Assembly: GCA_016584495.1 (NCBI GenBank) | Contig: WAID01000001.1 | Span: forward strand, 2,170,001-2,234,000 | Length of the DNA: 64,000 bases | Source of the DNA: Celoporthe dispersa | Taxonomy: Eukaryota > Ascomycota > Sordariomycetes > Diaporthales > Cryphonectriaceae | Reading direction: 5' to 3' | Part shown: positions 1 to 13,152 of the stretch, one piece after another | Layout of the letters: the number at the start of each line of letters is the position of its first letter | How positions within the stretch are numbered: position 1 is the first letter of the stretch | Translations under genes and position numbers: made by a program | The notes under the pieces: generated by a model | Database searches by the model: none | What the model was told of the DNA's origin: nothing | The model's input: the letters and a program-made list of their open reading frames with translations, nothing else

Positions 1-1875
1 AAAGAGTGGTGGTGGTGGTGAAGATGTGTTGCGCATTTAGTATCAAGAAATTTCTGAACGCGACGCGGTCTGACTCCAAATTTCAGCAGGCAACGAGGGG
101 TTGCCTTTATCGATAGCGGGACTGCGGTACAGAGAGGTACGTACTGTATGTACAGTACTAAGTATTTTCCAGCAGGTGACAAGGGCCCCCTGCCTTCCAT
201 TCTCCCCCGCTAATTCACAGCTGTCAGCCATGGCCAGCGCATACTAAGTGCACACCTGTACACCGCCAGTACTAATGGTAGGATCGGGGGCCTGGACTAG
301 AGACCATGGATGACTCTTGACAAGTGCAAATGGGTGACTCTTGGGCTATCAATGACGAAGAAAAGATGAAACCGAGTTTCATCAGGTTTGGTTTCTGACA
401 TGCTTTGAGTTCAATTATGAATGACCTTCTAAGAAAATTATATAATGCATGAGTAATTAGCGGAGACTGGCTCCAAAGGTCCAAGTGAGAAAAGGCAAGG
501 AGCCCAAGCATGCAAGTAAGAATCAAGGCCTGTCCAGTGTCATCCTTCTTCTCCACCATACAGCTCACCACGTGGACAAATTCACACTTGGCCTACAAGG
601 TTATCATAGCATGTATATGGGTGCCTTACACTGTGAGCTTGATGTCAAATCTACCAAGTTTTCCATGATCAAAGCCATATGACGTGCTGGTAATGTCTGT
701 CAGGGTAAGTAGAATGGTCCAGGAACGAATATTATCAGAAGGAATGTAGATATTCTGTCTCGGAAGAAATTGAAGTCTGAATCCTAATCTTAGTCCTCAT
801 ATGTGGAGTGGCGCATTGATGCGAGAGAGAGCCACTCATCTGCGTATGAAAGAATCTCGTCACACAGCCAGAGTGCATCTAATGCAGGATTTGGAATCTT
901 GAGGAGAGCAGGTTTCACAGAAGCCGAGTAGGCCCAGATTTGCAATTGTCTCTGGCAAGATGATGGATCATTGTATATAGCATACTATTGCTGGAAACTC
1001 ATTGATGTTTGCATCTATAATCTGCCCGTCTTCGATCAGACAAATTTGCTACCACCATATGAACAAGTCCTTGCACCCCTCTCCTGTTACCTTATTGTAA
1101 TTGTAATATAAGAAATTAACTATTAAGAATAAGAAAGGGAATCAAATAGGAATGGAGATGTTGGCAATGACAAGCCACCCTGATGGAGACGCATCAAATT
1201 TCTGGGGCAATGAGACGTATCATTCACTGCTGAAATGTTAAGTGCGGCACCGCAAGACTTCTGAAATACTTCCGTGTAAGATTCAAGCAAGTTTCTGCTG
1301 AAGGTGGCGCCTGTGGAAATCGTCTCCCTGTGCATATCACGCCAAAATTGACCATAGGGAGGATGCCTGACATCCTAGTCCACTGTTTGTACCGTCAATC
1401 ATGTACCATGTATACCCTAGATCCAATTTGTGCTGTAGATGGGCGGACATTTTAGTCCCAAAATCACAGCTATCTCTTGGATGAGATAGTTATGGATAGG
1501 ATCACAGGTCCCGGTGGTAACGGCATTGCCCAGTCAACCTAGACTGATCTACCCACCAACAGAGTAAAGATAGTTAACTCCACTTAAAAATCGAATATGT
1601 TCTAGATCTAAAGGTACTATATGAAGATGGCCATGGTCCGTGCATGAGTTACTGTTACAAAGTCCACTGTACCCATCTTTGACTACATGTTATTTGCTGT
1701 CAGTCTCCTTCTTCCTGCCACCTCATCACGGAGACTCCGTCTCTTGGGGGCTAGATGCATCATAGCCCAAGGTGATTGTTGATCAGGATACATGGTTATA
1801 TGTAGCAAGAGCCATTCATCAGAGAAACTGCCCTTCCTCGGCCTCATTTCATGCAAGACAAACAATACGTTCACA
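1..1875. other. Gene-poor left edge
   Basis: No reading frame here looks like a recognisable protein; the longest frames are under 100 codons and lack family motifs. A GTAC-rich near-palindrome lies at about 141-158. The right part (about 1700-1875) is the 5' flank of the decayed secreted-protein gene that follows. Confidence 0.5.
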
Positions 1876-3201
1876 ATGAAGAATCTCAACCCAATTTTGG
1901 TTGCCCTGCTTGCTATGGTCTGTCATAGGTAACTTTCCTTGGTCTACTCCTTTCCCTTGTAACGCTACCAGTTTTCGTCCTCAGTGGAGGGTCATTCTTC
2001 AGACAACAGCTGAATCCTGATAGCTATTCGGTCACAACTGCCATCACCAAACAGCTCAAAATGAAACAAATGCTAAGAGAACTTGATAGGCCCTCCGTGC
2101 TAAAGCCAGCCTGACTGCACCCATCTCTGGCTATGGTGTTCAGAACTTCACCTGGACTATTCGGCCTGACCTCAAGGATGCAGCCATGGTAAACATTACT
2201 GGCACTCTCGAGGATGTCATGTAAGTGTCCTTCCCTCTCTACATGTCCAAACTTGAAGTTTTCATTCCCTACTCTAGGAGAACTATAGTCTCATGAGGTT
2301 ATCTTACTGGAAAACACCCAGGAGACTATTTTTCCTGCTAGAGAGTATTGTCTTTTCCAGAGTATGGACTATCTAACACCGATCATGCAGTAATTACCTA
2401 AACACCACTTACATAAACTATACATTCCCAATGTTCCCACCGTTTACCCCCAGCAACCTTGCCAACAATGACGCTCAAGCCAACAACAACAAACTTGCTG
2501 GAAGCAGAGGATAACAGGTCTACTGGTAATTTTGTCTGGCTTGGTCACTCATTCTCTTCCATAAAGTCTATGCACCACAACACCATGGCCTCAGCGTCCA
2601 CACATACAGACTGGTCTGACAAGCCCTCTGCTTTGGATTTTCCTCTTATGAAAGGTGAAGACCAAATATCTGGCATTGCGATGGAACCCAAGTCTAATGA
2701 GACTGTCGAGAACTGCTTCAAGTAGGTTATTCGTTTCTTGTCCAGACCAAATATATCATGTGGCCAGACGCTTGATCTCTGACTCCTAGTGTTACTAAGG
2801 TGGCCGAGCGCGACGGCCTGGTATATTTATAATGGCGTACAGTACCTGCTGAGCCTCGAGGGTAGTGGTGCCAACGGTCCTGGTCCCGGCAACTGTGGTC
2901 GTGTGTCGTGCTCTTACAACTCTGCCATTTGGTGGTGCAACGACGTAAGTTTCGCAAAGCAGATGACTATGACCATGAACCCACCTTACGCCCCCGAGCT
3001 GTAGTTTTGGTGCTGATGATGTGCTCTGCCTAGAATCTCGAGACCTTCTTCACGACCTTTAAGTCCATTGGCAATGGTGCTTGGGACATCCTCATCAACT
3101 GTTACAAGTCTGATGGCTTCAGCGGCAGCACGGCGGGCCAGAATTTCTTTTCTGATGAGGGCTGGAATGTCATCGTCCGGTTTGACGACGACAGCTGCTA
3201 A
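1876..3201 (+). pseudogene. Decayed gene for a small secreted cysteine-containing protein
   Basis: The gene begins with a signal-peptide-like stretch (MKNLNPILVALLAMV) followed by an intron starting GTAACT. A later exon (about 2105-2219) encodes a segment beginning ISGYGVQNFTWTIRP and containing VNITGTLEDV. The 3' part encodes NGPGPGNCGRVSCSYNSAIW, then WCND, an intron (about 2944-3033), and a tail with WDILINCY and ending RFDDDSC before TAA at 3199-3201. The NCGRVSCSYNSAIWWCND core and the VIVR..DSC ending match a widespread, functionally uncharacterised fungal secreted family. The frame is broken at least twice: around 2085-2105 and around 2825, where VTKVAERDGLVYL runs into a stop while the conserved core continues one frame away. 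I infer a degenerate or error-damaged gene. No function can be given. Confidence 0.6.
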
Positions 3202-3309
3202 TATATCTGGCCCTGAAAACATGAGGGGAGAGGATAGGGGATCTCCCCTTTCTGTTCTGCTGGCGAAATGCTTTTGTCTTGCCTAGGTAAATGGTATCTA
3301 ATCTGGTAT

Positions 3310-3376
<67 letters not shown>

Positions 3377-3685
3377 GAAGAGATGTAAACTGATCCAAGC
3401 TCGGGGGAGGGGCTTCATCAGAGTGACTATAGCCAACCAAATAATGAAGGTCTGAGAGAAGAGAATACCGATAGCAGCTTTCACGCGCTTGGCAAGTTCT
3501 ATGCATTAAAGAATGAGGCCAGCCGCCCAGTTTTAAAAAAAGATGACCGAGACACACTCTATGTCAAGGTGAACACAAAGGAGTTCAGATGGCACCGCTC
3601 TCATGTTCTTTATGATTCCTCCACTGCGCCGCTTGTAAAAAAACAAACTTTTCCTAAGGTAGTCTAGACCCCCGCCCCGCCCCAA
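3202..3685. other. Intergenic region between convergent genes
   Basis: Lies between the 3' ends of the secreted-protein relic and the thiolase. It contains the long GA microsatellite listed separately and no supportable gene. Confidence 0.5.
3314..3372. repeat. (GA)n microsatellite
   Basis: An almost perfect AG dinucleotide array of about 59 nt in the gap between the secreted-protein relic and the thiolase gene. Confidence 0.95.
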
Positions 3686-5138
3686 TTACTGGAGGTTCTC
3701 GATAATTAGAGCAGAAGCGCCGCCACCACCGTTGCAGATGCCAGCACAGCCGATCTTGGCCTTTTTTCTCCCTGAGGACGGTGGTCAGGGTGGTGATAAT
3801 ACGGGCACCAGAACAGCCCAGAGGGTGGCCGATGGCGACGGAGCCACCAAACACGTTGACCTTCTCGGGGTCGAGGTTCAACAGCTTCATGTTGGCGAGG
3901 GCAACCACAGAGAAAGCCTCGTTGATCTCGTAGAAGTCGACCTGCTCGGCGCTCAGGCCGGCGTGCTTGATGGCCTTGGGGATGGCCAGCGACGGCGCAG
4001 TGGTGAACTTCTCGGGGGCGTGGGCGGCGTCGCCCCAGCCGAGGATCTTGGCGATGGGCTTGATGCCGAGCTCCTTGAGCTTGGCCTCGGAGACGAGGAC
4101 GACGGCGGAGGCACCGTCGTTGATGGGCGAGGCGTTGGCGGCAGTGACGGTGCCGGTGCCGGGGATGAAGACGGCGCGGGCGCTCTTGAGCTTGTCGATG
4201 TTGAGGTTCTTGACCTCCTCGTCGCGGTCGACCTTGACGGCGGGCTTGCCGCGGCCGCCGCTGACCTCAATGGGGGCGATCTCCTGCTGGAAGACACCGG
4301 CCTCGGTGGCGGCCTGGGCCTTCTGGTACGTCTTGATGGCGTACTCGTCCTGGTCCTCGCGGGTGATGCCGTGGGTGGAGGCACACAGCTCGCCCTGCAG
4401 GCCCATGAGCTCTTGCTTGCCGTAGGCGTCGCGCAGACCGTCCTTCTGCACGCCGTCGACGAGGGTGCCGTCGCCGTACTTGACGCCCGTGCGCAGGTTG
4501 GGCAGGTAGTGCGGCGTGTTCGACATGGACTCGGTGCCACCGGCCACGACGATAGAGGCGTTACCAGTCATAATGGTCTGCGCACCCAGGATGATGGCCT
4601 TCATGCCCGAGGCGCACACCTTGTTCACCGTCGTGGCGACCACCGAGTCGCTCAGGCCGGCGTGAATGGCACATTGCCGCGCAGGGGCCTGACCCAGGCT
4701 GGTGGTGTCTGTGTGTGAGTAAGGCGGACGAGCTGCCGGGGGAGGGGGGCGTAAAGGTGGGAGTACTCACCCAGCGGAGAGCACATTGCCAAAGAAGACC
4801 TCCTCAACATCCTCGGGCTTGACCTCGGGCACCCTCCCGACGGCGGCTACACAGAAGAGTGAGTGAATTTGCCTTTGGAAGCCCAGTTGTGGTTGGGAGA
4901 GGACCTACCCTTGATCGCGTGAGCACCCAGCTGAACAGCGGTGAGGCTGGAGAGGGAGCTGGAAGTCGAAAGAAGAAAAAGAAACAGAGTTCCTCGTCAG
5001 CTACAGGCCACCATTTGAGCTATCCCCGCCCGGCACATCCGCGACGATGGACCGTGGACACGGCGCGACCTACCCAAGGAAAGACCCAACAGGCGTGCGT
5101 GCCACCGAGGCGATGTAGACAGGAGGAAGGGAAGACAT
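3686..5138 (-). CDS. ERG10: Acetyl-CoA acetyltransferase (thiolase), frame break near C-terminus
   Basis: Condenses two acetyl-CoA to acetoacetyl-CoA, the first step of the mevalonate/ergosterol pathway. Four exons: 5138-5074, 4958-4909, 4846-4771 and 4698-3686, all with GT-AG introns. The start gives MSSLPPVYIASVARTPVGSF, the usual thiolase N-terminus. The nucleophilic cysteine sits in NKVCASGMKA, the NEAF block follows, and GHPLGCSGAR carries the second active-site region. A run of six A (coding strand; 3762-3767) shifts the frame. Removing one base gives the expected ending GCAGICNGGGGAS...IENLQ with TAA at 3686-3688 and 400 residues, the normal length. Read as written, the protein ends in unrelated sequence. 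No mitochondrial targeting sequence is apparent, so the cytosolic Erg10 type is likely rather than a mitochondrial paralogue. It is transcribed divergently from SNU114. Confidence 0.9.
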
Positions 5139-5587
5139 TTTGAGGTGATTGGCGTGCTTTGGTGGAGGGCTGGTTCGGAAAATGACAAGCTCTCTGGTAT
5201 ATGACTCGACCTGGAAGTCGCCCAACAGAAATGCTGTGCGGCGGGCTTGGAGGGACTGTTCAAATATATCGAGAACTGAGGGACGATCACTATTCACCGA
5301 GTCTCGGCAGATTTTAATTGTTGTTCTTTGAGGAAGGTATCCACTAAACCAGCCGAGCTCGGTATCACTCGCAAGGTTTTCCCAGGGTCCTGATAGTCCA
5401 CCGCATGTGGCGCTGCACCGCCATCAGATCCACTGGCCAATCAGGCCGGCTCAGGTGTGGCGCCCAATTTTCAGCCTTGCCGATTTTTGAGAAGCAAGCT
5501 CAACTTCGCGTCCGCTCTTGCAGCTCTGCGACGCGCCGTCACAACCACCCACACCCATCCACCCCCCTTACATCCCCTCCAGCCGCC
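5139..5587. promoter_or_regulatory. Divergent promoter region, thiolase / SNU114
   Basis: This 449-bp gap separates two head-to-head start codons and must hold both promoters. A pyrimidine- and CACCC-rich stretch (about 5540-5580) precedes the SNU114 ATG. No clear TATA box is visible for either gene, as is common for housekeeping promoters. Confidence 0.5.
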
Positions 5588-8500
5588 ATGGATGACCTCT
5601 ATGATGAGTAAGGCGCCGTGCAGCAATCTGTGCGAATTGGTTTGAGAAGCTGACACCCGGCACAGGTTCGGCAACTTTATCGGCGAGGAGGCCGAGGCAT
5701 CAGAGGAAGAATCCCAGCATGGCGCCGACGCTGGTAACTATGTCTACGATGACGAGTTCGCCGAGGAGGACGAGGCTGGGCAGGAGCTCATGGAGGTAGA
5801 CGGTGAGGAAGGACTGAGACCCTCCCCTCGCCTTGTGCTCTGGGGAAGCTGGCTAACCTGGCGTGTCTGCGGCAGACGGACCTTCGAACGCCGTCGTCCT
5901 CCACGAAGACAAGCAGTACTACCCGACCGCCGCACAAGTCTACGGAGAAGGAGTCGAGACCCTGGTGCAAGAGGAGGACGCGCAGCCCCTGACCGAGCCG
6001 ATCATCGCGCCCGTGGAGCAGAAGAAGTTCACCGTCGAGGAGGCCGACCTGCCACACGTCTTCTACGAGCGCGGCTTCATGACGGATCTCATGAACTTCC
6101 CCGACCAGATCCGAAATGTTGCGCTTGCAGGGCATCTGCATCACGGGAAGACGGCGTTTGTGGACATGCTCGTCCTGGAGACCCACGATATCAACGATAG
6201 GCTGGAGAAGCGCACGGGCAGGAAACGCGAGGAGCAGCTGAGGTACACCGACGTGCATGACATCGAGAGGGACCGAGGGCTGTCGGTCAAGGCATCGCCA
6301 ATGAGCTTTGTGCTGCAGGGCGCAAAAGGCAAATCACACCTGGTGAACATCATCGACACACCGGGCCATGTCAACTTCGTCGATGAGGTGGCAACTTCGC
6401 TACGGCTCGTGGACGGCATCTGCCTGGTTGTGGATGTTGTCGAGGGCGTGCAGGTCAACACGCAACAGATTATCCGGCATGCGGTCCTGGAGGACATACC
6501 CATCACCCTCATCCTCAACAAGATGGACCGCCTGATCCTCGAGCTCAAACTGCCGCCCAGCGACGCATACTTCAAGCTGAGGCACGCCGTTGAGGAGGTC
6601 AACACCGTCATCGAACAAACGATACCTGGAAGGGGCGAGCAGAGACGGCTGAGCCCTGAAAAGGGCAACGTCCTCTTGCATGCACAGAGATGGGATGGTG
6701 CTTCACCTTGCAATCCTTTGCCAAGATGTACTCGGAGAGTTTTGGAGGTGTGAATACGGAGGAATTCTCACGCCGCCTGTGGGGCGACGTGTTCTTCAAC
6801 CCTCAGAAGCGCTCCTTCACGAGGAAAGCCGTCGAGGAGGGCGCCAGAAGATCCTTCATCACCTTCATCCTGGAGCCGATATACAAGCTCTACTCGCACA
6901 CCATCGGCGGGAGCCCCGAGGAGCTGAAGGCGACGCTGGGTAGTCTGGGCATCTCTCTCAAGCCATCTCAGTACAAGACGGATGCCAAGGTCCTGCTCAA
7001 GCTGGTGTGCGAGCAGTTCTTCGGCCCCCTGCACTGCGTTTGTCGACATGGTTGTGCAGCATGTTCCCTCGCCGCAGGAGGCAGCCCAGAGATACCTCGA
7101 ACGGTACTACACGGGCCCGCTGGATACCAAGGTTGCGGAGTCTATGAAGTCCTGCGACCAGGATGGCCCGCTGGTGGTTCACGTCACGAAGCTGTTCAGC
7201 TCCTCGGACGCCAAGCAATTCCACTCGTTCGGCCGGGTCCTGAGTGGTATCGTCCGTCCAGGGGCTGAGGTCCGAGTGCTGGGCGAGGGCTACTCCCTCG
7301 ATGACGAGGAGGATATGGCTATGGCTAGGATATCAGATGTGTGGATCGCCGAGACGAGGTACAACATCCCCGTCGACGGCGTGCCAGCAGGCAACTGGGT
7401 GCTGCTGGGCGACGTTGATAATTCCATTGTCAAATCGGCCACGATCGTCGACAGGCGGTTCGAGGACGACGAAGACGCCTACATCTTCCGACCGGTCACG
7501 CACTTCACAGAATCAGTCCTAAAGGTCGCCGTCGAGCCGATCAACCCATCTGAACTGCCAAAGATGCTGGATGGCATACGGAAGATCAACAAGAGCTATC
7601 CTCTCATCACCACCAAGGTGGAAGAGTCGGGCGAGCACATCATCCTCGGGACGGGAGAGCTCTACATGGACTGCGTCCTGCACGACCTGCGACGACTCTA
7701 CGCGGACATGGAGATCAAGGTCTCTGACCCTGTGACGCGCTTCTGCGAGACGGTCGTGGAACAGTCTCACACCAGCTGCTACGCAATTACGCCAAATAAG
7801 AAAAACAAGATCACAATGGTAGCTGAGCCCCTCGAGGACGGCATTGCACGAGATATCGAGTCGGGCGTCGTCAGCATGAAGGATCCGATCCGCAAGACAG
7901 CCAAGTTCTTTGAGGAAAAGTACGACTGGGACAAGCTGGCCGCCAGAAGCATTTGGGCTTTCGGTCCAGAGGAAAAGGGCCCCAACATCTTGCAGGATGA
8001 CACCCTGCCAGGCGAGGTAGGTATCACACGCACACACACACCTCCCCCTCATTCCCCTCCACGACGACGACGACGTACTTACTGAATTCTTTCTGCTGCA
8101 GGTGGACAAGAGGCTCCTCAACACCGTAAAGGAGCCAATCCGCCAGGGTTTCAGCTGGGCGAGCCGAGAGGGTCCTCTCTGCGAAGAACGTGAGTACCAT
8201 TTCCTTTTGAGAAGCCTGACCCCACACCCATCTCACCTGGTGTTGCATGCTCGTCTGCATCCTTAGCCGCCCTTCCCGTTGCTTATCGCTTCCACTGCCG
8301 TGGCACAATTGTGGCGCGGGAGCAGTCCACCTTCTCAAATAGGCTACGGCTGAGGGACGGGGTGCCATTTCCACTCAAGCCTCTACGACTTGTGAAGGAG
8401 GTCATGGCGGGGCATGGGTTGACCTCTACACGCTCCCTTTCTGTGGGAAAGGAGGGAGAAGGAGAAGAAGAACAACGGTTCCCGCGGGTCCGCTTGTGCC

Positions 8501-9263
8501 AGTCGCGCAATTGAACCCGCCCCCTCCCCTCCCCCCCGGACCAAACCCCTTGCTGCTTGTTCCCTTCTATGTCTCTTGTTCTCCCTTCAATCTCACGCCC
8601 CTGTGTGTGATTGATGCACGTCGCCGGCATACGTATCATGGCGGCACACCTGTACCTACCCCTACTTTCCCGCCAGGAGCTAACCAAAAGATGCTTACAG
8701 CTATACGTAACACAAAGTTCAAGATCACAGATATCTCCTTGGCCCCTGAGGCGATCTTCCGGGGAGGCGGCCAGATCATCCCCACTGCCCGGCGGGCATG
8801 CTACTCGTCCTTTCTGATGGCATCACCGCGCCTGATGGAGCCCATGTACTCGGTGGCGATGACGGGTAACCAGGAGGCGGTGTCGACCCTGTACACGCTG
8901 CTGGCGAGGCGGCGCGGCCACGTCCTCAGCGACGGCCCGATTGTGGGGACCCCATTATACCGTGTGGACGGGCTCCTGCCCGTGATCGACTCGTTCGGCT
9001 TCGAGACGGACCTGCGCATCAACACACAGGGCGCCATGGTGGCCCTGGTCTTTGACAGGTGGAGCATCGTGCCCGGCGACCCGCTCGACAGGGACGTTGT
9101 GCTGCGGCCCCTGCAGCCTGCCAGTGCGCAGGCGACGGCCCGCGACTTTGTGCTCAAGACGCGCCGGAGGAAGGGCCTCAGCGAGGATGTATCTGTGGCC
9201 AAGTTCCTGGAGCCGGACTTCTACCAGGACATGCTGGCGAGCGGTGCGCTGGGGGATGTCTAG
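5588..9263 (+). CDS. SNU114: U5 snRNP GTPase Snu114 (EF-G-like), two compensating frame breaks
   Basis: EF-2-related GTPase of the U5 snRNP and tri-snRNP that controls Brr2-driven spliceosome activation and disassembly. Five exons: 5588-5607, 5666-5802, 5876-8016, 8102-8189 and 8701-9263, coding for 982 residues. An acidic N-terminal tail (EEAEASEEES, DDEFAEEDEAG) is followed by the G domain: GHLHHGKT from about residue 138, DTPGH from about 213 and NKMD from about 267. EF-G-like domains follow, including the late block DISLAPEAIFRGGGQIIPTA. Two single-base errors interrupt it. One T is missing at about 6676, where GNVLFACTEMGW is expected. One C too many lies in 7025-7029, where FFGPCTAFVDMV is expected. 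They cancel, so both ends share a frame. The last intron (8190-8700, 511 nt) is unusually long for this window. An essential gene is unlikely to be truly broken. Confidence 0.93.
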
Positions 9264-12200
9264 AGGATGGCGGTGGCCCGGCCAGAGAGGCCAGGAATAG
9301 GTAATCTACCTTCCTTTCACGGGTTCATATTGCCACATGTTGGCCCCAGACGTTCGTAGGGGCTCCCCCTCGCCTTGCCATGATGAGGGGGGTGGTGGGT
9401 GGTGGCTGCCGGTGGTCCGGTTGGTCCAGACCAGGCATGCAGATTTGCCACGTTCAGGGCCCTGGCTGGCAGGCAGGCATGCCGAGGAACCCAAGATGGA
9501 CGAGAGAGCTGTCGCGGCGCGTCGAGGCCAGGGTTCGAGAGACTATACAGCAGGCCTCGCCCAGAGAGGCAGGCAACAAGGCGTGCGCGTCGGCCCTATG
9601 CCCGGGGAGTTGTTCTCAGCCCAGCTCAAAGGAGATCAATCGCCGGGAGCAGACAGCCTCACCGCAGACACAGAACCTCTCAGCTCTGCTAATGCAGAAG
9701 GACATCAGTCCAGACAAGACAAGACGGGCGATCATGCACAGTGTTTCGGATAGAATGATTGAGGCCCTGCCCGCCCCCCCCACACACCACTGCTCGTTAT
9801 TAGCTGCCAGCCTCTTGGTTCTGTGGTCGCGCTTTCTGAACATTGTCTGATCTAGATTAGAAAAGTCCTCAGAAAGGGGATGTGTAATTTTGTTATTATT
9901 TTTTCCTTCTCTCCCCCCCCCCCCCCGCCTGGTCTCTGGACACGCGGCCACACCCCTCCAACAAAGTCCCGGCGCCGCACATCACCAAGCCAAGTAGCCG
10001 ATGCCACCGTGACAGCGACCCAGCAGCAGCCCTGCCGCAAGCATATCCCCAAAGTAGACCCGGATGTCAACCTCCTCCCACAAGACGCCCGTGTGTTTTG
10101 CATAGTCACCTAGCTTGCAGCAGCCTCCCCCCCTCCCCCCCTTCCTTTTACGGCCCTCTCCGACACGTGCACACTCCTGTCCTTTTTTTCTTTCTTTCTT
10201 TTTTTATTTATTTTAATTCTTTCTTGGCTATTTATGCCACCCCACTACCATAACTGATACTACGGTACAGCAACACTTTGGGAGGACCTACGATGCTACT
10301 CTTCAGCCTACAGCTCGAGTCGCGGGCGGGGGCGTTGGCTGTGTCGCGCGTCGCCATTGCCGTCGCCGAGAGCCACGAGCCGCAGCAGCTGAACACAAGT
10401 CTCAGAAAAACCTACCTAGCACGTGCTTGTCTCGGACCGAGGAAGACTGAGTTAGTGGGTGGTGGACGAGAGAGAAAGAAAGAAAAGAAGAGAAAAAAAA
10501 AAGAAGAGAGGAACAAAGAGAGGGGGACCCATCCATCCCTCCAAGGAAACCCGCTAAGTCACCCCTCCCCATGAGCGAGCGATGAATTTAGCGGCGCGAC
10601 TAGTACACCGTAGCAGCAGCACACAGTACAGTAGGTCTTGTTAGCATGTGTGCCGCTGGGTGGCGTCTGCGAAAGGGCCACTGTGGGGGGGGGGGGGGTT
10701 TAATTGCTGGGCCTGAAGGAGAGTGGGAAAGAAGCAGGCAGAAAAGAAGAGAAGGTGCGGTTGAACACACGCGCCACGAGGCAGGCACCACCAGTGTCTA
10801 TCACGACATGCCCTCTTGCCTTTTCGGTTCATCTTTTTTTTTTTTTTTGGGAAGGAGGGGGGTGGTGGGAGGGGTGTGTCTATTTAGCTCTGTCTAGGCT
10901 GGACTCACATCTATTCTCTCTTATTCTTGTACACTGCTGATCCGCCATCATATACTTAAAAAGGTATACTATTTCGACATTGGAGAGTGTCCGTTTCAGG
11001 AACCCCCCCCTCCCTTCCCCCGTTCGGATACCCCGCAGGCGTGTTAGGGAGGGGAGGAGGAAGACAAGGGAGAAAGACATACAATACACGGGAGACCAGA
11101 CCAAGGTGAAGTAGAACAAAAAAAACAAAAAAACCAAAAAACCACAGTCTTGTTCCTGGACCGCGCAGACATGGAGTCCCGAAAACATGTCGTCGCGCTT
11201 ACCCACTGCCGTCCAGCCAAGCCTGCCCTGCGACAGGATGGACGGACGGGACTCGACTGACTTTCTCTTGTTCGTGTATAGTCGGGTCCTTCTTTACCTC
11301 GTGGCGGCCTGGCCGTGGCGTTGGGCACTATATTAGGGGGGAGGTTCGTAGCGGCCTCGCTCTCGGTAACAAGCGCCATCATTCTTCCCATGTTGAATCA
11401 TACTATGGCATATATCGCTTAATCAGGTGACCTTGTTCGCTCGACAGGGTGGACCTGGGGTTTTTGGGTCATGACAGTCCTCTGACTCGGGGGGGGAGGC
11501 GGGGAGGAGGTTCTAGAAGGAGGAGGAGAAGAATGAGGAGTAGGATGAAAGAAGACGGGCGGGCGGGAGAGAGAAGAAAGGGGGATAGTTGAGCCAAGAG
11601 GGGGAGATCTGCACAAGATGCCAAGCAAGAGGGCAGCATTAGGCTCTCTCCTCCTTTCCAGACCCTCGATGTACAATACACACACCAGGGTAGTAGGATG
11701 GCTTCCGATGTCTGGTCTATGCCATCATCTCTGTCTGTATGGGTTTCATGGGCTCTGGCGCTCAAAGTCGCCCGCTCCCCCCTCCCCCCCTCTCTCTCCA
11801 GTCCATCTGCCCAACCGAACGGCCGTGCAGGGGGAAGAGACCACAAGAGAACGAATAGTTTCACTGTCTTAAGGTTTGATTTGAGTGTAGTGTCAAAAAA
11901 GTGGTTTTCTTTCATTTATAGGGATCATCGCGGCTTTTCCGGAAGAAGGAGGGGGGTTAGAATTACAGGCTCCCCGCATATAGAGCTCCCTTTGCCAACC
12001 GCCCGCATCGACATCATCATCGAGGCAAAAAGCTAATGTAAGATGCCGCCGATCAAACGTTCTGCAACGCACTGGTGGTAGGGGTGGCTGAGGGCAATGT
12101 GCAGCACTGTACTATATAGGAGTAGGCGTGTACGAGGTACTTTGGTGCTATTCAGGGGAGTGTGTGCCTATCTACTTCCTCCGCAGCCGTCACCACCTCG

Positions 12201-13152
12201 TCGTCGTGACGTTCAACAGCAGCGGGGAGCCGCCCCGGTAAGGTTCGGTCGGCACGATCGGGATCCTGGCGATCGGGTTCCTGACGATCGGCGGGTAGCG
12301 CGAACCGGTTCGGCGGACTTGTCGGTGTAAGGCAGTGAGCTCCGAGATCTCGACAGATCGCACCGGCACACGATGTTGTATATAGGGAGATATAGTACAC
12401 AGGCAGTCCAGGGCGGATGAGGTTGGGACGGGTTGCCAGCGGTTCGGAGACGAAGAATGAACTGTAGTCACCGATAATCCGAGATAAATTTCACAGGTAA
12501 AGTGTCCGCCGAGATGCCATGCCAGGTACGGCGACACGTCAGTACATTGTCTGACACTAGCTATAATAGGACCAAAAGATTTGAGTTATGATCCAAGGAT
12601 CCTCGTCAAAGATGACGCCGAGAATTATGCCAGTAGGCTCAGGTCCAAGAAGATTTGCGCCGTGAAGCTCGCCTGTCCGGGACTTGCGGCAGTAGTTCGA
12701 GCAGTCGAGTGTCCAAAAAGAAAGTGCACATGCTACACTTTAGCACGTTGGCATAGACCGGTCCGCTTCCGGTCATGATCCTGAGGGATCGCACTAAGCC
12801 ACAGACCTTCGGGTCGAATCTCGCTCCAGGCATATGCGTAGGCGAGAGACAGCCATCTCGGTCCCTGGCCTGGCGTCTCGAATAGAGAATGACTCGCAAC
12901 TCTGTGAGTTCTCTCTGGCAAGCAGAACCCGCATCTCGTCTCTGAGGGGATAGTGCGACTGCCGGTGCGGTCCTGCGGGACATCCTCGCGCCGTGTTGTG
13001 TAGACGCTCTAAGGTCTGTTCTGTTCTCGTGACCACCAGGACCAGCGCACACCGCATCTTCCAAGATCGAGTGCTGAGGGCAGATGACCCACATGGTATG
13101 TGTTCAGCGACCAGCTGACATGTCCCAGGGGGTCACAGCGCTGCACTGTGCA
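9264..13152. other. Long intergenic region without recognisable genes
   Basis: Almost 3.9 kb between the convergent SNU114 and CIA2 genes. It holds poly-C (about 9914-9926), a T-rich tract (about 10180-10215), G and A homopolymers near 10685 and 10490-10505, and a short GC-rich imperfect tandem array listed separately. No frame has family motifs or plausible codon structure. Long untranslated regions or noncoding transcripts cannot be excluded. Confidence 0.5.
12250..12297. repeat. Imperfect tandem repeat with CGATCGG core
   Basis: Three to four degenerate units of about 15 nt share a CGATCGGG(A/T)TCCTG-like core. The reverse strand would read as charged RQEPDR/RQDPDR-type repeats, but no gene structure supports translation. 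Confidence 0.6.

Noticed and set aside
1123..1335. 70-codon minus-strand frame (ISTGATFSRNLLES...)
   Set aside because: Somewhat natural composition but no recognised family, no splice context and no neighbours supporting a gene.
3314..3372. CRISPR-like or tandem coding repeat
   Set aside because: It is a plain GA microsatellite; there are no spacers and the organism is a fungus.
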